DNA from: an uncultured Clostridium sp.
GTDB lineage: Bacteria > Bacillota > Clostridia > Lachnospirales > Lachnospiraceae
NCBI GenBank assembly: GCA_900542035.1
Contig: UQMJ01000025.1
Span: forward strand, 1-40,748
Reading direction: 5' to 3'
DNA: 40,748 nt
Shown: in pieces, positions 1-8,121 of the stretch
Numbering within the stretch: position 1 is the first letter of the stretch
Layout: each line of letters opens with the position of its first letter
Position numbers and translations under genes: made by a program
The notes under the pieces: generated by a model
What the model saw: the letters and a program-made list of their open reading frames with translations, nothing else
Told to the model about the DNA's origin: nothing
The model's database searches: none

Positions 1-55
1 GTCAAGACGACGCCCTCTCACGGCGTAAACCCGGGTTCGATTCCCGGACAGGTCA
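1..55 (+). tRNA. tRNA-Glu (CTC), 5' part outside window
   Basis: The anticodon arm ACGCC-CTCTCAC-GGCGT gives anticodon CTC (Glu, codon GAG). It is followed by a T-arm CCGGG-TTCGATT-CCCGG and the 3' acceptor strand ACAGGTC plus discriminator A. The acceptor 5' strand and part of the D-arm lie before the window. No CCA is encoded; the next bases are CGA. Confidence 0.85.
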
Positions 56-61
56 CGAAAG

Positions 62-93
62 ACAAGCTGCTGAATATCCAGCAGCTTGTTTTG
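62..93 (+). terminator. Rho-independent terminator after tRNA-Glu
   Basis: An 11-bp perfect stem (62-72 with 79-89) with loop AATATC is followed by TTTTG. It separates the two tRNA genes, so tRNA-Thr may have its own promoter or be reached by readthrough. Confidence 0.7.
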
Positions 94-114
94 TGAAAAA
101 GCATCAAAATTTAT

Positions 115-187
115 GCTACTGTAGCGCAGTCGGTAGCGCAACTGATTCGTAATCAGTAGGTCAGGGGTTCAAGTCCCCTCAGTAGCT
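115..187 (+). tRNA. tRNA-Thr (CGT)
   Basis: The acceptor GCTACTG (115-121) pairs with CAGTAGC (180-186). The anticodon arm CTGAT-TCGTAA-TCAG region shows anticodon CGT (Thr, codon ACG). The T-arm AGGGG-TTCAAGT-CCCCT is intact and no CCA is encoded. Confidence 0.9.
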
Positions 188-211
188 TTTTAAGGTTTAT
201 AAGTAAGAAAC

Positions 212-241
212 AAAAGCCGCCTTGAAACAGGCGGCTTTTTT
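212..241 (+). terminator. Terminator after tRNA-Thr
   Basis: The stem AAAAGCCGCCT / AGGCGGCTTTT with loop TGAAAC runs into a T-tract, a strong intrinsic terminator closing the tRNA cluster. Confidence 0.85.
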
Positions 242-304
242 GTGCACAAAATGGAAGAAAGAAAAAATATCTTATTATTTTTTACTAAAATTAGTATGCT
301 TTTA

Positions 305-333
305 TTGACGAATTTGTCGAAAAAGGGTATAGT
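305..333 (+). promoter_or_regulatory. Promoter of the nucleoside operon (upstream of bmpA)
   Basis: TTGACG (305-310), a 17-bp spacer and TATAGT (328-333) form a sigma-A type promoter about 40 bp upstream of the bmpA start at 374. The bmpA ribosome site AGGAGGAATTA follows. No purine riboswitch core is recognisable in the leader. Confidence 0.7.
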
Positions 334-373
334 ATAAGAGTATCTATAAAATCATAGAGGAGGAATTAGAATT

Positions 374-1534
374 ATGAAGAAATCCGCAGTAGCAGTATTG
401 CTTGCAGCTTCCATGGTTTTGTCTATGACCGCTTGCGGCAGCAGTTCTGACAGCGCAACTACAGCTGCTTCCACCGAAGCAGAAACCACTGCAGCAGAAA
501 CCAAAGCTGAGACTACCGCAGCAGAGAGCGAAGCTGAGTCTACCGAGGCTGAAACTGAGGCAGAAACAAAGGGAACTCCTGTAAAGGATCCATCTGAGTT
601 CAAAGTTGGTATGGTTACCGACGTAGGCGGCGTTAATGACGGCTCTTTCAACCAGTCTTCCTGGGAAGGCTTACAGAGAGCAGGAGAAGAGCTGGGCATC
701 CAGGTAAACTACTTAGAGTCCAAGAACGATGCTGACTATACTCCAAACATTGAAAACTTCGTAGACGAAGAGTACGACCTGATTATCTGTGTAGGATATA
801 TGCTGGCAGACGCTACCAAGAAGGCAGCAGAAGCATATCCGGATCAGCAGTTTGCAATCATTGATGATGCGACAAACTCTGACCTTCCAAACGTAACCTG
901 CCTGATGTTCGAGCAGGCTCAGTCTTCTTACCTGGCAGGCTATGTAGCTGGTAAGGTTACCGAGTCCAACAAGGTTGGTTTTGTAATTGGTATGGCAAGC
1001 GACAGTATGCATCAGTTCGGCTACGGCTACCTGGCTGGCGTTAAGGATGCAAATCCAGACGCAGAGATCTTACAGTACAATGCAAACGCATTCAACGATC
1101 CGGCAACCGGAAAGTCCGCAACCACCAAGATGGTTACCGACGGAGCTGACGTTGTATTCCACGCAGCAGGCGGTACCGGCCTTGGCGTAATCGAAGGCTG
1201 TAAAGAAAACGGCATCTGGGCAATTGGCGTTGACAGTGACCAGAGTTCCATCGCTCCTGAGACAATTCTGACTTCTGCAATGAAGAGAGTAGACAATGCA
1301 AGCTTTGACGTAGCAGAGGCTGCTTTATACGGCACTTTAGAGAGCGGCGTTAAGACTTATGATATTAACACTGCTGGTGTAGACATTGCTCCTACTACTG
1401 ACAACCTGACTCCTGAACTGCTTGCTGAAGTTGAGGATGTAAAGGCTAAGATTGCTTCTGGCGAAATCGTTGTTCCAAACAACAAGGCTGATTTCGACGC
1501 AGCTTATGGCGATATCTATACCCTGGATGACTGA
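374..1534 (+). CDS. bmpA: BmpA/PnrA-family nucleoside-binding lipoprotein of an ABC importer
   Basis: Extracytoplasmic substrate-binding lipoprotein (386 aa) that should deliver nucleosides to the NupOPQ complex encoded downstream. A lipoprotein signal peptide ends in a lipobox with Cys21 (MTAC). Residues about 24-63 form a low-complexity Ala/Glu/Thr linker that tethers the domain to the membrane. The folded domain begins near KVGMVTDVGGVNDGSFNQSS, a hallmark of the Bmp family (purine nucleoside receptors such as TmpC/PnrA). The start is supported by AGGAGG at the usual distance. It is first in the operon; two hairpins after the stop could raise its level relative to the membrane and ATPase genes, as is usual for binding proteins. 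Nucleoside specificity rests on family and on the neighbouring cdd and add. Confidence 0.92.
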   Translation: MKKSAVAVLLAASMVLSMTACGSSSDSATTAASTEAETTAAETKAETTAAESEAESTEAETEAETKGTPVKDPSEFKVGMVTDVGGVNDGSFNQSSWEGLQRAGEELGIQVNYLESKNDADYTPNIENFVDEEYDLIICVGYMLADATKKAAEAYPDQQFAIIDDATNSDLPNVTCLMFEQAQSSYLAGYVAGKVTESNKVGFVIGMASDSMHQFGYGYLAGVKDANPDAEILQYNANAFNDPATGKSATTKMVTDGADVVFHAAGGTGLGVIEGCKENGIWAIGVDSDQSSIAPETILTSAMKRVDNASFDVAEAALYGTLESGVKTYDINTAGVDIAPTTDNLTPELLAEVEDVKAKIASGEIVVPNNKADFDAAYGDIYTLDD

Positions 1535-1570
1535 TAAAAGCAGACAGGATATTGTGATTTGACAATGAGG

Positions 1571-1616
1571 GAGGATATTCATAAACAATTTCTGCTTATG
1601 GATATCCTCTTTATTA
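1571..1616 (+). terminator. Hairpin between bmpA and yjjI, probable partial terminator
   Basis: A 14-bp stem (1571-1584 with 1596-1609, one T-G pair, 11-nt loop) is followed by TTTATTA. The T-tract is imperfect, so partial termination or 3'-end protection of bmpA mRNA is more likely than a full stop. Confidence 0.6.
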
Positions 1617-1625
1617 AAGATGGAA

Positions 1626-1676
1626 TTTCCACTGACTTATGAAAGCCGGAATCCAGCTTTTGTAAGTGAACGGAAA
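1626..1676 (+). promoter_or_regulatory. Second hairpin in the bmpA-yjjI gap
   Basis: A 12-bp stem (1635-1646 with 1656-1667) is extended by an outer TTTCC/GGAAA pairing (1626-1630 with 1672-1676) across an internal loop. It lies just 5' of the yjjI ribosome site (AAAGGAG near 1698). It has no T-tract. It may be an mRNA processing or stabilising structure, or an attenuator element; function is inferred. Confidence 0.45.
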
Positions 1677-1710
1677 TGTATAAGGTTTTGTCTTAAGAAA
1701 GGAGAATTTT

Positions 1711-3255
1711 ATGAGAGCAATTAGCATGGAACGTGTAGAACAGACACGTCAGGAAATTTTAGACATTATTGAAAGCCCGATTCTGACCCATGAGCAGAAG
1801 GTGGCAAACATGGCGGGAAAGGCGGATTCCTTAATGGAGGTTCTGGATCTTCCGGAAGGCCTGGATGAACTGCTGAATGTACCAGGAGATGTGAAGTGTA
1901 TCTGCGATCTGGCAGAAGGCCATGCGCCGGTACGGCCCCGTTATATCATTCCGGATTATCAGAAGTTTATGAGAGAGGGAAGCAAATTCCTGCAGTTAGA
2001 TCCTCCTAAGGATCTGTATGAGGCGCTGAATTCTCTTCTGATTTTCTATAAGCACGTTCCAAGCGTTACCAATTTTCCGGTTTACGTAGGAGCGCTGGAT
2101 GAACTGCTGGAGCCTTTTATAGACGATGTAGACGAAGCACAGGCTAAAAAAATGTTAAAGCTGTTTATGCAGCACATTGACAGAACCGTGCTGGATTCCT
2201 TTTCCCATGCGAATATTGGTCCAAAGGCAACCAAAGCGGGCCGCCTTTTATTAGAGGTAGAACGGGAATTAGAACAGGCAGTTCCAAATCTTACCATGAA
2301 ATACGAAGAAGGCGTAACACCAGATGATTTTGCCCTTCTGGCAGTAGATACGGCTCTTCACAGCGCCAAACCAAGTTTTGCAAACCACAAGATGTTTAAG
2401 AGCGAGCTGGGAGAGAATTATGTCATTGCCAGCTGCTACAATGGCCTGCTGTTAGGCGGCGGATCCTATACCTTGTGCCGTCTGATTCTGGGAAATATTG
2501 CAAAGAGAGCAAAAAATATTGCAGATTTTAAAGAAAACCAGCTTCCGTATGTTATGAAGATTATGGCAGAATATATGGATGCCAGAATTAAGTTTGAAGT
2601 AGAAGAAAGCGGATTCTTCGAAAATAACTTCCTGGCAAAAGAAGGATTTATCCATAGAGACCGGTTTACCGCTATGTTCGGTATGGTAGGTATGGCAGAA
2701 TGCGTCAACATCCTTCTGGAAAAAGAAGGCAAGACCGGACGATACGGCCATGATGAATATGCAACCCAGCTTGGCGTTGAGATTATGGATCAGATTGACG
2801 CGTTTAATCAGAATCATACCAATCCATACTGCGAAGCAACCGGAGGCCATTTCCTTCTTCATGCACAGGTAGGAATTGCGGAAGATGAGCATATCAGTCC
2901 AGGTACCCGTATTCCGATTGGAGAAGAACCGGATGAGCTGATTGATCATCTGCTTCAGTGTGCAAAGTTCCACAAATACTTCCCGTCCGGAACCGGAGAT
3001 ATTTTCCCGATTGATACAACAGTTCATAAAAATCCAGAGTTTGTTCTGGATATTGTAAAGGGATCTTTCCGGAAAGATTTAAGATATTTGTCCTTCTATG
3101 CCAATGACAGTGATGTAATCCGGATTACCGGCTATCTGGTAAAACGTTCAGAGATTGAAAAATTAAAAGCGGGGCAGAATGTACTTCAGGACACGACGCA
3201 TTTAGGACTTGGAGCAGAATTAAACGGTCATATTCTGGAGCGGAAGGTGCGCTGA
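1711..3255 (+). CDS. yjjI: YjjI-family glycyl radical enzyme
   Basis: 514 aa, the usual length of the YjjI (DUF3029) branch of glycyl radical enzymes, clearly shorter than pyruvate formate-lyase. The C-terminal radical motif is RITGY at 471-475 with Gly474 as the presumed radical site. Cys242 in ASCYNG is the best candidate for the thiyl cysteine. The reaction of this family was not established to my knowledge; in E. coli the yjjI-yjjW pair lies next to the deo (deoxyribonucleoside) genes. Here it lies between the importer binding protein and the importer ATPase, which supports a role on a nucleoside- or deoxyribose-derived substrate under anoxia. The stop overlaps the yjjW start (TGATG), so the pair is translationally coupled. 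Start chosen by AAAGGAG upstream; Met6 is an alternative. Confidence 0.9.
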   Translation: MRAISMERVEQTRQEILDIIESPILTHEQKVANMAGKADSLMEVLDLPEGLDELLNVPGDVKCICDLAEGHAPVRPRYIIPDYQKFMREGSKFLQLDPPKDLYEALNSLLIFYKHVPSVTNFPVYVGALDELLEPFIDDVDEAQAKKMLKLFMQHIDRTVLDSFSHANIGPKATKAGRLLLEVERELEQAVPNLTMKYEEGVTPDDFALLAVDTALHSAKPSFANHKMFKSELGENYVIASCYNGLLLGGGSYTLCRLILGNIAKRAKNIADFKENQLPYVMKIMAEYMDARIKFEVEESGFFENNFLAKEGFIHRDRFTAMFGMVGMAECVNILLEKEGKTGRYGHDEYATQLGVEIMDQIDAFNQNHTNPYCEATGGHFLLHAQVGIAEDEHISPGTRIPIGEEPDELIDHLLQCAKFHKYFPSGTGDIFPIDTTVHKNPEFVLDIVKGSFRKDLRYLSFYANDSDVIRITGYLVKRSEIEKLKAGQNVLQDTTHLGLGAELNGHILERKVR

Positions 3256-4115
3256 TGAAAAAAGCGTTAGTTAATAAAATTATTCCATTCAGTGCGGTAG
3301 ACGGACCAGGAAACCGGACTTCCATATTTTTGCAGGGCTGCAACATCAACTGTTTATACTGCCATAATCCAGAGACCAGAAAGGTGTGTATCGGCTGCGG
3401 CGACTGTGTCGCCGCCTGTCCGGCCGGCGCGTTAAGCTGGAACGCCAAAGAGGAAGATTCTGCAGTTTTTCTTCATTACGATCCAGATAAATGTACCTTG
3501 TGCGATACCTGCATTCATGTCTGTACCCATGATGCCAGCCCAAGGATTCTGGAGATGACTGCCCAGGAGACCTTTCAGAAAATTGCAAAGCAGATTCCGT
3601 TTATCAGAGGCGTGACGGTATCCGGAGGTGAGTGTACGCTATATCCGGAATTTTTGACAGAGCTGTTTTCTATCTGCAGGGAGCATGGATTAGAGACCAT
3701 GTTAGACAGCAATGGGACAATGGATTTTAAAAAGTATCCGGAGCTTCTGAGTGTGACAGACGGCGTCATGCTGGACATCAAGGCGTTTGACGAGGAAGAT
3801 CACAGACGGGTTACGGGGGCAGGCAACCGGCAGATTCTGGAAAACGCCAGGTATCTGGCATCCATTGGAAAGCTGTTTGAGATCCGGACAGTAATTGTAC
3901 CAGGGCTGTTTGATGGAGAAAAAACAGTCCGGAATGCTGCGGCTATGTTAAAGCCGTATCAGGAAATCCGTTCAATCCAGTATAAGATAATCGCCTACCG
4001 GCCGATGGGGGTCCGGAAAGAGTATGCCGGATTTCCAGTTCCGGATGAGGAATATTTAAAGAAGCTGGCAGAGGCTGCCAGGGAAGAAGGCATGGAAAAA
4101 ATCGTCATTATCTAA
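3255..4115 (+). CDS. yjjW: YjjW-family glycyl radical enzyme activase (radical SAM)
   Basis: 286 aa radical SAM enzyme expected to install the glycyl radical on YjjI using S-adenosylmethionine and a reduced 4Fe-4S cluster. The radical SAM triad is C29-x3-C33-x2-C36. Two ferredoxin-type clusters follow: C45/C48/C51/C55 and C80/C83/C86/C90, the insertion that marks activases of this type. The SAM-binding TVSGGECTLYPEF segment and MLDIKAFDEEDHRRVTG match the activase family. The start codon overlaps the yjjI stop by one base. The only plausible partner in view is YjjI, and the two families are a fixed pair in other genomes. Confidence 0.92.
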   Translation: MKKALVNKIIPFSAVDGPGNRTSIFLQGCNINCLYCHNPETRKVCIGCGDCVAACPAGALSWNAKEEDSAVFLHYDPDKCTLCDTCIHVCTHDASPRILEMTAQETFQKIAKQIPFIRGVTVSGGECTLYPEFLTELFSICREHGLETMLDSNGTMDFKKYPELLSVTDGVMLDIKAFDEEDHRRVTGAGNRQILENARYLASIGKLFEIRTVIVPGLFDGEKTVRNAAAMLKPYQEIRSIQYKIIAYRPMGVRKEYAGFPVPDEEYLKKLAEAAREEGMEKIVII

Positions 4116-4146
4116 CATAATGAAGGAATATAAAGGAGGAACGAGT

Positions 4147-5691
4147 GTGGGAAAGACGAGTCATATAGACGAAACGACCGTTACCATCCAGATGAAAGAC
4201 ATTGTCAAAAAATTTGGAAACTTTGTGGCCAACGATCACATTAATCTGACGGTTCACAAAGGAGAGGTCCACGCCATTTTGGGAGAAAACGGAGCTGGAA
4301 AAAGTACATTGATGAATGTGCTTTACGGTCTTTATCGTCCAACAGAGGGAGAGATTTTTGTAGGAGGAAAACCGGTTCACATCGACAGTCCGAAAAAAGC
4401 GATTGAACTGGGAATCGGTATGGTGCATCAGCATTTTATGCTGGTTCAGCCCTATACAGTTACAGAAAATATTATTCTGGGAATGGAACCGGTCAAAGGG
4501 CTGACAGTCGATCTGGATTCTGCCAGGGAAAAAGTAAGGGAGTTATCCGAACGCTATAATATGCAGGTGGATCCGGATGCAAAAATCGAAGATATTTCGG
4601 TTGGTATGCAGCAGAGGGCAGAGATCTTAAAGGTGCTTTACCGAGGCGCAGATATTCTGATTTTAGACGAGCCGACAGCTTCCCTGACGCCTCAGGAAAT
4701 TGAAGAATTAATTGAGATTATCGGTCATCTGACCAATGACGGAAAATCCGTTATCCTGATTACCCACAAGCTGAAAGAGATTAAATCCAGCGCAGATTAT
4801 TGCACCATTATCCGCCAGGGCAAATACATCCGTACTGTGAAAGTGGACGATGTCACAGAAAATGATCTGGCGTCCATGATGGTCGGCCGCGATGTAGAAT
4901 TTGTGGTAGAGAAAAAGAAAATAGAGCCAGGAGACGTGGTTTTGGAAGTGAAAAATCTTCAAGCCAAGGACTACCGCGGTGTTGAAATCTTAAAGGGATT
5001 GAATTTGAATGTCCGTAAAGGGGAGATTGTAGGACTGGCAGGCGTTGACGGCAACGGACAGACCGAATTGGTAGAGATCCTGACTGGTCTGCGAAAAGGA
5101 GATTCCGGCGAAATTTATATGAATGGGGAAAACGTATTTAACTGGTCTCCAAGAGCGTTGTTTGACAAGGGGATTTCCAGTATTCCGGCAGACCGCCAGA
5201 AACACGGTCTGATTCTGGAATTTTCTGTGGCGGAGAATCTGATTTTACAGAATTTTGGAGAAGAAGAATTTTCCAAAAACAGAATCTTAAATAAGAAATC
5301 CATTATGGATCATGCCAAAGAACTGATTGGCAAATTTGACATTCGTCCGTCCGGCAGTGAAAACAAACCGGCAGGTCAGCTTTCCGGAGGAAACCAGCAA
5401 AAGGTTATCATTGCCAGAGAAGTGACCAACGACAAAGATCTTCTGATTGCGGTAAACCCTACCAGAGGTCTGGACGTAGGAGCTATTGAGTTCGTACACA
5501 AATATATTGTAGAACAGAGAAATAAAAACAGGGCAGTTCTTCTGGTTTCCTTTGAGCTGGATGAAATTATGAGTTTATCTGACCGGATCGAAGTTATCTT
5601 TGACGGAACCATCAGCGGAAGCATGGCAGGCAAAGATGCAGATGAGAATACCCTGGGATTAATGATGGCAGGAGGAAAGCGGCATGAATGA
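4147..5691 (+). CDS. nupO: Nucleoside ABC importer ATPase (two nucleotide-binding domains)
   Basis: Duplicated ATPase (514 aa) of the NupO/YufO and sugar-importer type. The first domain has Walker A GENGAGKST (46-54), signature ISVGMQQRAEIL and Walker B ILILDEPTASL. The second has a degenerate Walker A (GVDGNGQTELV), signature LSGGNQQK and LLIAVNPTRGLD, where the usual Asp of Walker B is altered. This pattern of one good and one poor site is normal in the family. The GTG at 4147 is preferred: AGGAGG sits at 4134-4139, seven bases upstream. An ATG at 4120 in the same frame would put that ribosome site inside the gene. It overlaps the start of the next permease by 8 bases. Confidence 0.93.
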   Translation: MGKTSHIDETTVTIQMKDIVKKFGNFVANDHINLTVHKGEVHAILGENGAGKSTLMNVLYGLYRPTEGEIFVGGKPVHIDSPKKAIELGIGMVHQHFMLVQPYTVTENIILGMEPVKGLTVDLDSAREKVRELSERYNMQVDPDAKIEDISVGMQQRAEILKVLYRGADILILDEPTASLTPQEIEELIEIIGHLTNDGKSVILITHKLKEIKSSADYCTIIRQGKYIRTVKVDDVTENDLASMMVGRDVEFVVEKKKIEPGDVVLEVKNLQAKDYRGVEILKGLNLNVRKGEIVGLAGVDGNGQTELVEILTGLRKGDSGEIYMNGENVFNWSPRALFDKGISSIPADRQKHGLILEFSVAENLILQNFGEEEFSKNRILNKKSIMDHAKELIGKFDIRPSGSENKPAGQLSGGNQQKVIIAREVTNDKDLLIAVNPTRGLDVGAIEFVHKYIVEQRNKNRAVLLVSFELDEIMSLSDRIEVIFDGTISGSMAGKDADENTLGLMMAGGKRHE

Positions 5692-6742
5692 GAAGAAAAG
5701 TATTTTAAACAGTAATGCACTGTATACCTTTATTGCCATAGTAATTGGTTTCCTGGTAGGCGCAATTTTCTTACTGGTGGCAAAGCTGAGTCCGGCTGAG
5801 GTATATGCCAAGCTGTTTAACGGCGTGTTCAGCAAACCGAAATTTATGGTCTGGGCAGTTATTTATGCAAGTCCCTTAATTTTTACCGGACTTAGCGTGG
5901 CATTTTCGTTCCGGACCGGCGTGTTTAATATTGGTGCAGAAGGCCAGTTTGTAGTAGGTTCCCTGGCGGCAGTATTAGTTGGAATTTTAGTAGATGTTCC
6001 GGCCATTATCCATGTTCCTCTCTGCATCCTGGCAGCAGCGGCGGCAGGCGCTCTGTGGGGCAGCGTGGTTGGATATTTAAAGGTAAAAAAGGGAATTAAC
6101 GAAGTCCTTTTATTTATCATGTTTAACTGGATTGCATTTTATTTATCCAACTATGTAGTCAATCTGGAAGCTATCCACAAAGAAGGCGGCGGAGAGGCGA
6201 CAAAAGATATTTTAGAGTCTGCACAGATTTTTCTTCCGGAAAGCATCCGTCAGCTGACGGGCTGCAGCAGCGCCAACTTTGGCATTTTCATGGCCATTTT
6301 TGCAGCGGTCCTGATCTGGTTTATTATTAACAAAACCACTCTCGGCTATCAGTTAAGAGCAGTAGGATTTAACCGGAATGCTGCAGAATACGGCGGCATT
6401 AATGCCAATCGTGCGGTTATGACTGCAATGGCGATTTCGGGCTGTCTGGCCGGTCTTGGCGGCGCAGTCCAGACTCTGGGGATGTCCATGCGTATCAGCC
6501 AGTTTGCAACCCAGGAAAGCTTTGGCTTCCAGGGAATTACGGTAGCGCTGATTGCAGGTTCGAACCCAATCGGATGTATTTTTTCCGGTCTGTTCTATGG
6601 AGCCATGAAATACGGCGGCAGTAAATTAAGTCTAATTAATGCGCCGTCAGAAGTTGTTGATATTATCATGGGTACGATTATTCTGTTTATTGCAGTTTCC
6701 CATGTGTTTAAAAAATTAGCATTGAAAGGGAAAAGGGGGTAA
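5684..6742 (+). CDS. nupP: Nucleoside ABC importer permease 1
   Basis: Integral membrane permease (352 aa) with about 8-10 hydrophobic segments. It contains FRTGVFNIGAEGQFVVGSLA, the conserved cytoplasmic loop of the BPD_transp_2/YufP family that contacts the ATPase. It begins inside the end of nupO and is followed six bases later by the second permease gene, so nupO-nupP-nupQ are translated together. Likely substrate is nucleosides, based on family, on BmpA upstream and on cdd/add downstream. Confidence 0.92.
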   Translation: MNEKKSILNSNALYTFIAIVIGFLVGAIFLLVAKLSPAEVYAKLFNGVFSKPKFMVWAVIYASPLIFTGLSVAFSFRTGVFNIGAEGQFVVGSLAAVLVGILVDVPAIIHVPLCILAAAAAGALWGSVVGYLKVKKGINEVLLFIMFNWIAFYLSNYVVNLEAIHKEGGGEATKDILESAQIFLPESIRQLTGCSSANFGIFMAIFAAVLIWFIINKTTLGYQLRAVGFNRNAAEYGGINANRAVMTAMAISGCLAGLGGAVQTLGMSMRISQFATQESFGFQGITVALIAGSNPIGCIFSGLFYGAMKYGGSKLSLINAPSEVVDIIMGTIILFIAVSHVFKKLALKGKRG

Positions 6743-6748
6743 GAGAAC

Positions 6749-7684
6749 ATGGATGCAATTATTAGAAACCTTGGACTGATTATCAATGCAACTTTGGTAG
6801 CGACGCCGCCTCTTTTATACGCGGCTCTGGGTTCCTGTTTTTCGGAACGAAGCGGAGTAATTAACATTGGTATCGAAGGCATGATGACCATCGGGGCATT
6901 TACCGGCGCAGCAGTAGCGCTGTTTACCGGCAACGGCTGGTTTGCATTTTTCTGCGGCGGACTGGCCGGCGCAGCATTTGGCCTGATACACGCGATTGCC
7001 TGCGTTTCGTTTGGTGCAGACCAGACTATTTCCGGTACGGCGATTAACTTCTTAGCGCCAGGCCTGGCAATCTTCCTCTGCAAGGCCATGTTTGACAATT
7101 CTACCGATACGCCGCCGATTGATACAGCCAGCAAACTTCCGAAGCTGTTTGACGGTATGTTTCCAGTAGGCTCCTTTGCAAACAACGTATTCAGCACCTA
7201 TATACCAGCGTATCTGTGCTTTATTCTGGTAGCAGTCGTATGGTTTATATTCTATAAGACCCGTTTTGGACTGCGCCTGCGTGCAGTAGGCGAGCATCCT
7301 CAGGCCTGCGATACCTTAGGCATCAATGTATTCCGGATCCGTTATATCTGCGTGATACTTTCCGGATTTTTAGCCGGCCTTGGCGGCGCTTATGTAACCC
7401 TGGCAACCATTAACCAGTTCCGCCCTATCGTTATCGTAGGACAAGGCTTTATTGCCATTGCGGCGGTTATCTTTGGAAAATTTACTCCACAAGGGGCGAT
7501 GAAGGCCTGTCTGCTGTTTGGTCTGTGCAGCGGTCTGAAGGTACTGGCCAATACTGGAAATACCATATCGCCGAACCTGATTTCCATGATCCCGTATGTG
7601 GTAACCATTGTAACGCTGGTACTGTTTGTAGGCCATGCAAGAGTGCCTGCTGCCAACGGAAAGCCATATGTAAAATCAAAATAA
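6749..7684 (+). CDS. nupQ: Nucleoside ABC importer permease 2
   Basis: Second permease (311 aa) of the YufQ type, the heterodimer partner of the preceding gene. The loop SERSGVINIGIEGMMTIGAF is the counterpart of the NIGAEGQ loop in permease 1. About 8 transmembrane segments are visible. The ribosome site is in AAAAGGGGGTAAGA. cdd starts 12 bases after the stop, which ties transport to intracellular salvage. Confidence 0.92.
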   Translation: MDAIIRNLGLIINATLVATPPLLYAALGSCFSERSGVINIGIEGMMTIGAFTGAAVALFTGNGWFAFFCGGLAGAAFGLIHAIACVSFGADQTISGTAINFLAPGLAIFLCKAMFDNSTDTPPIDTASKLPKLFDGMFPVGSFANNVFSTYIPAYLCFILVAVVWFIFYKTRFGLRLRAVGEHPQACDTLGINVFRIRYICVILSGFLAGLGGAYVTLATINQFRPIVIVGQGFIAIAAVIFGKFTPQGAMKACLLFGLCSGLKVLANTGNTISPNLISMIPYVVTIVTLVLFVGHARVPAANGKPYVKSK

Positions 7685-7696
7685 CAGAGGTTTTGT

Positions 7697-8119
7697 ATGG
7701 ATATTAAATTGCTTGTAGAAGAAGCTTTAAAAGCGCGGAAATTTTCTTATAGTCCCTATTCTCGGTTTCAGGTAGGAGCGGCCCTTCTTGCAAAAGACGG
7801 ACAGATTTTTACCGGCTGCAACATCGAAAGCGCCAGCTATACGCCCAGCAACTGCGCGGAACGGACGGCATTTTTCAAAGCAGTCAGTCAGGGAGTACGG
7901 GAATTTGAGGCAATTGCAGTAGTCGGAGGACCAAAAGAGGCAAAAAATCTGGATTACTGTACGCCCTGCGGCGTCTGCCGTCAGGTAATGATGGAATTTT
8001 GCGATCCGAAGAGTTTTCAGGTAATTGTTGCAAAAAATCCAGAAGAATACCAGGTATTTACTCTGGAAGAAATTCTTCCCATGGGATTTGGCCCGAAGGA
8101 TTTGGAAAGGCAGGGGTAG
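7697..8119 (+). CDS. cdd: Cytidine deaminase
   Basis: 140 aa, the short homotetrameric cytidine deaminase that converts (deoxy)cytidine to (deoxy)uridine in the cytosol. Zinc ligands are Cys53 in CAE (Glu55 is the proton shuttle) and Cys91/Cys94 in PCGVC, the three-cysteine form. The substrate-binding NIESASY segment is at 42-48. It sits directly after the importer permeases, with the add start two bases after its stop. All features match an active enzyme. Confidence 0.95.
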   Translation: MDIKLLVEEALKARKFSYSPYSRFQVGAALLAKDGQIFTGCNIESASYTPSNCAERTAFFKAVSQGVREFEAIAVVGGPKEAKNLDYCTPCGVCRQVMMEFCDPKSFQVIVAKNPEEYQVFTLEEILPMGFGPKDLERQG

Positions 8120-8121
8120 GG

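Noticed and set aside
188..373. Purine riboswitch in the bmpA leader
   Set aside because: No conserved core or three-way junction; only terminator, promoter and ribosome site are visible.
1711..3255. Pyruvate formate-lyase or glycerol dehydratase
   Set aside because: Too short, with YjjI-type motifs (SCYNG, RITGY) and a YjjW-type activase next door.
4120..4146. Nine-residue N-terminal extension of the NupO ATPase
   Set aside because: The AGGAGG at 4134-4139 would lie inside the coding sequence; GTG 4147 is correctly spaced.
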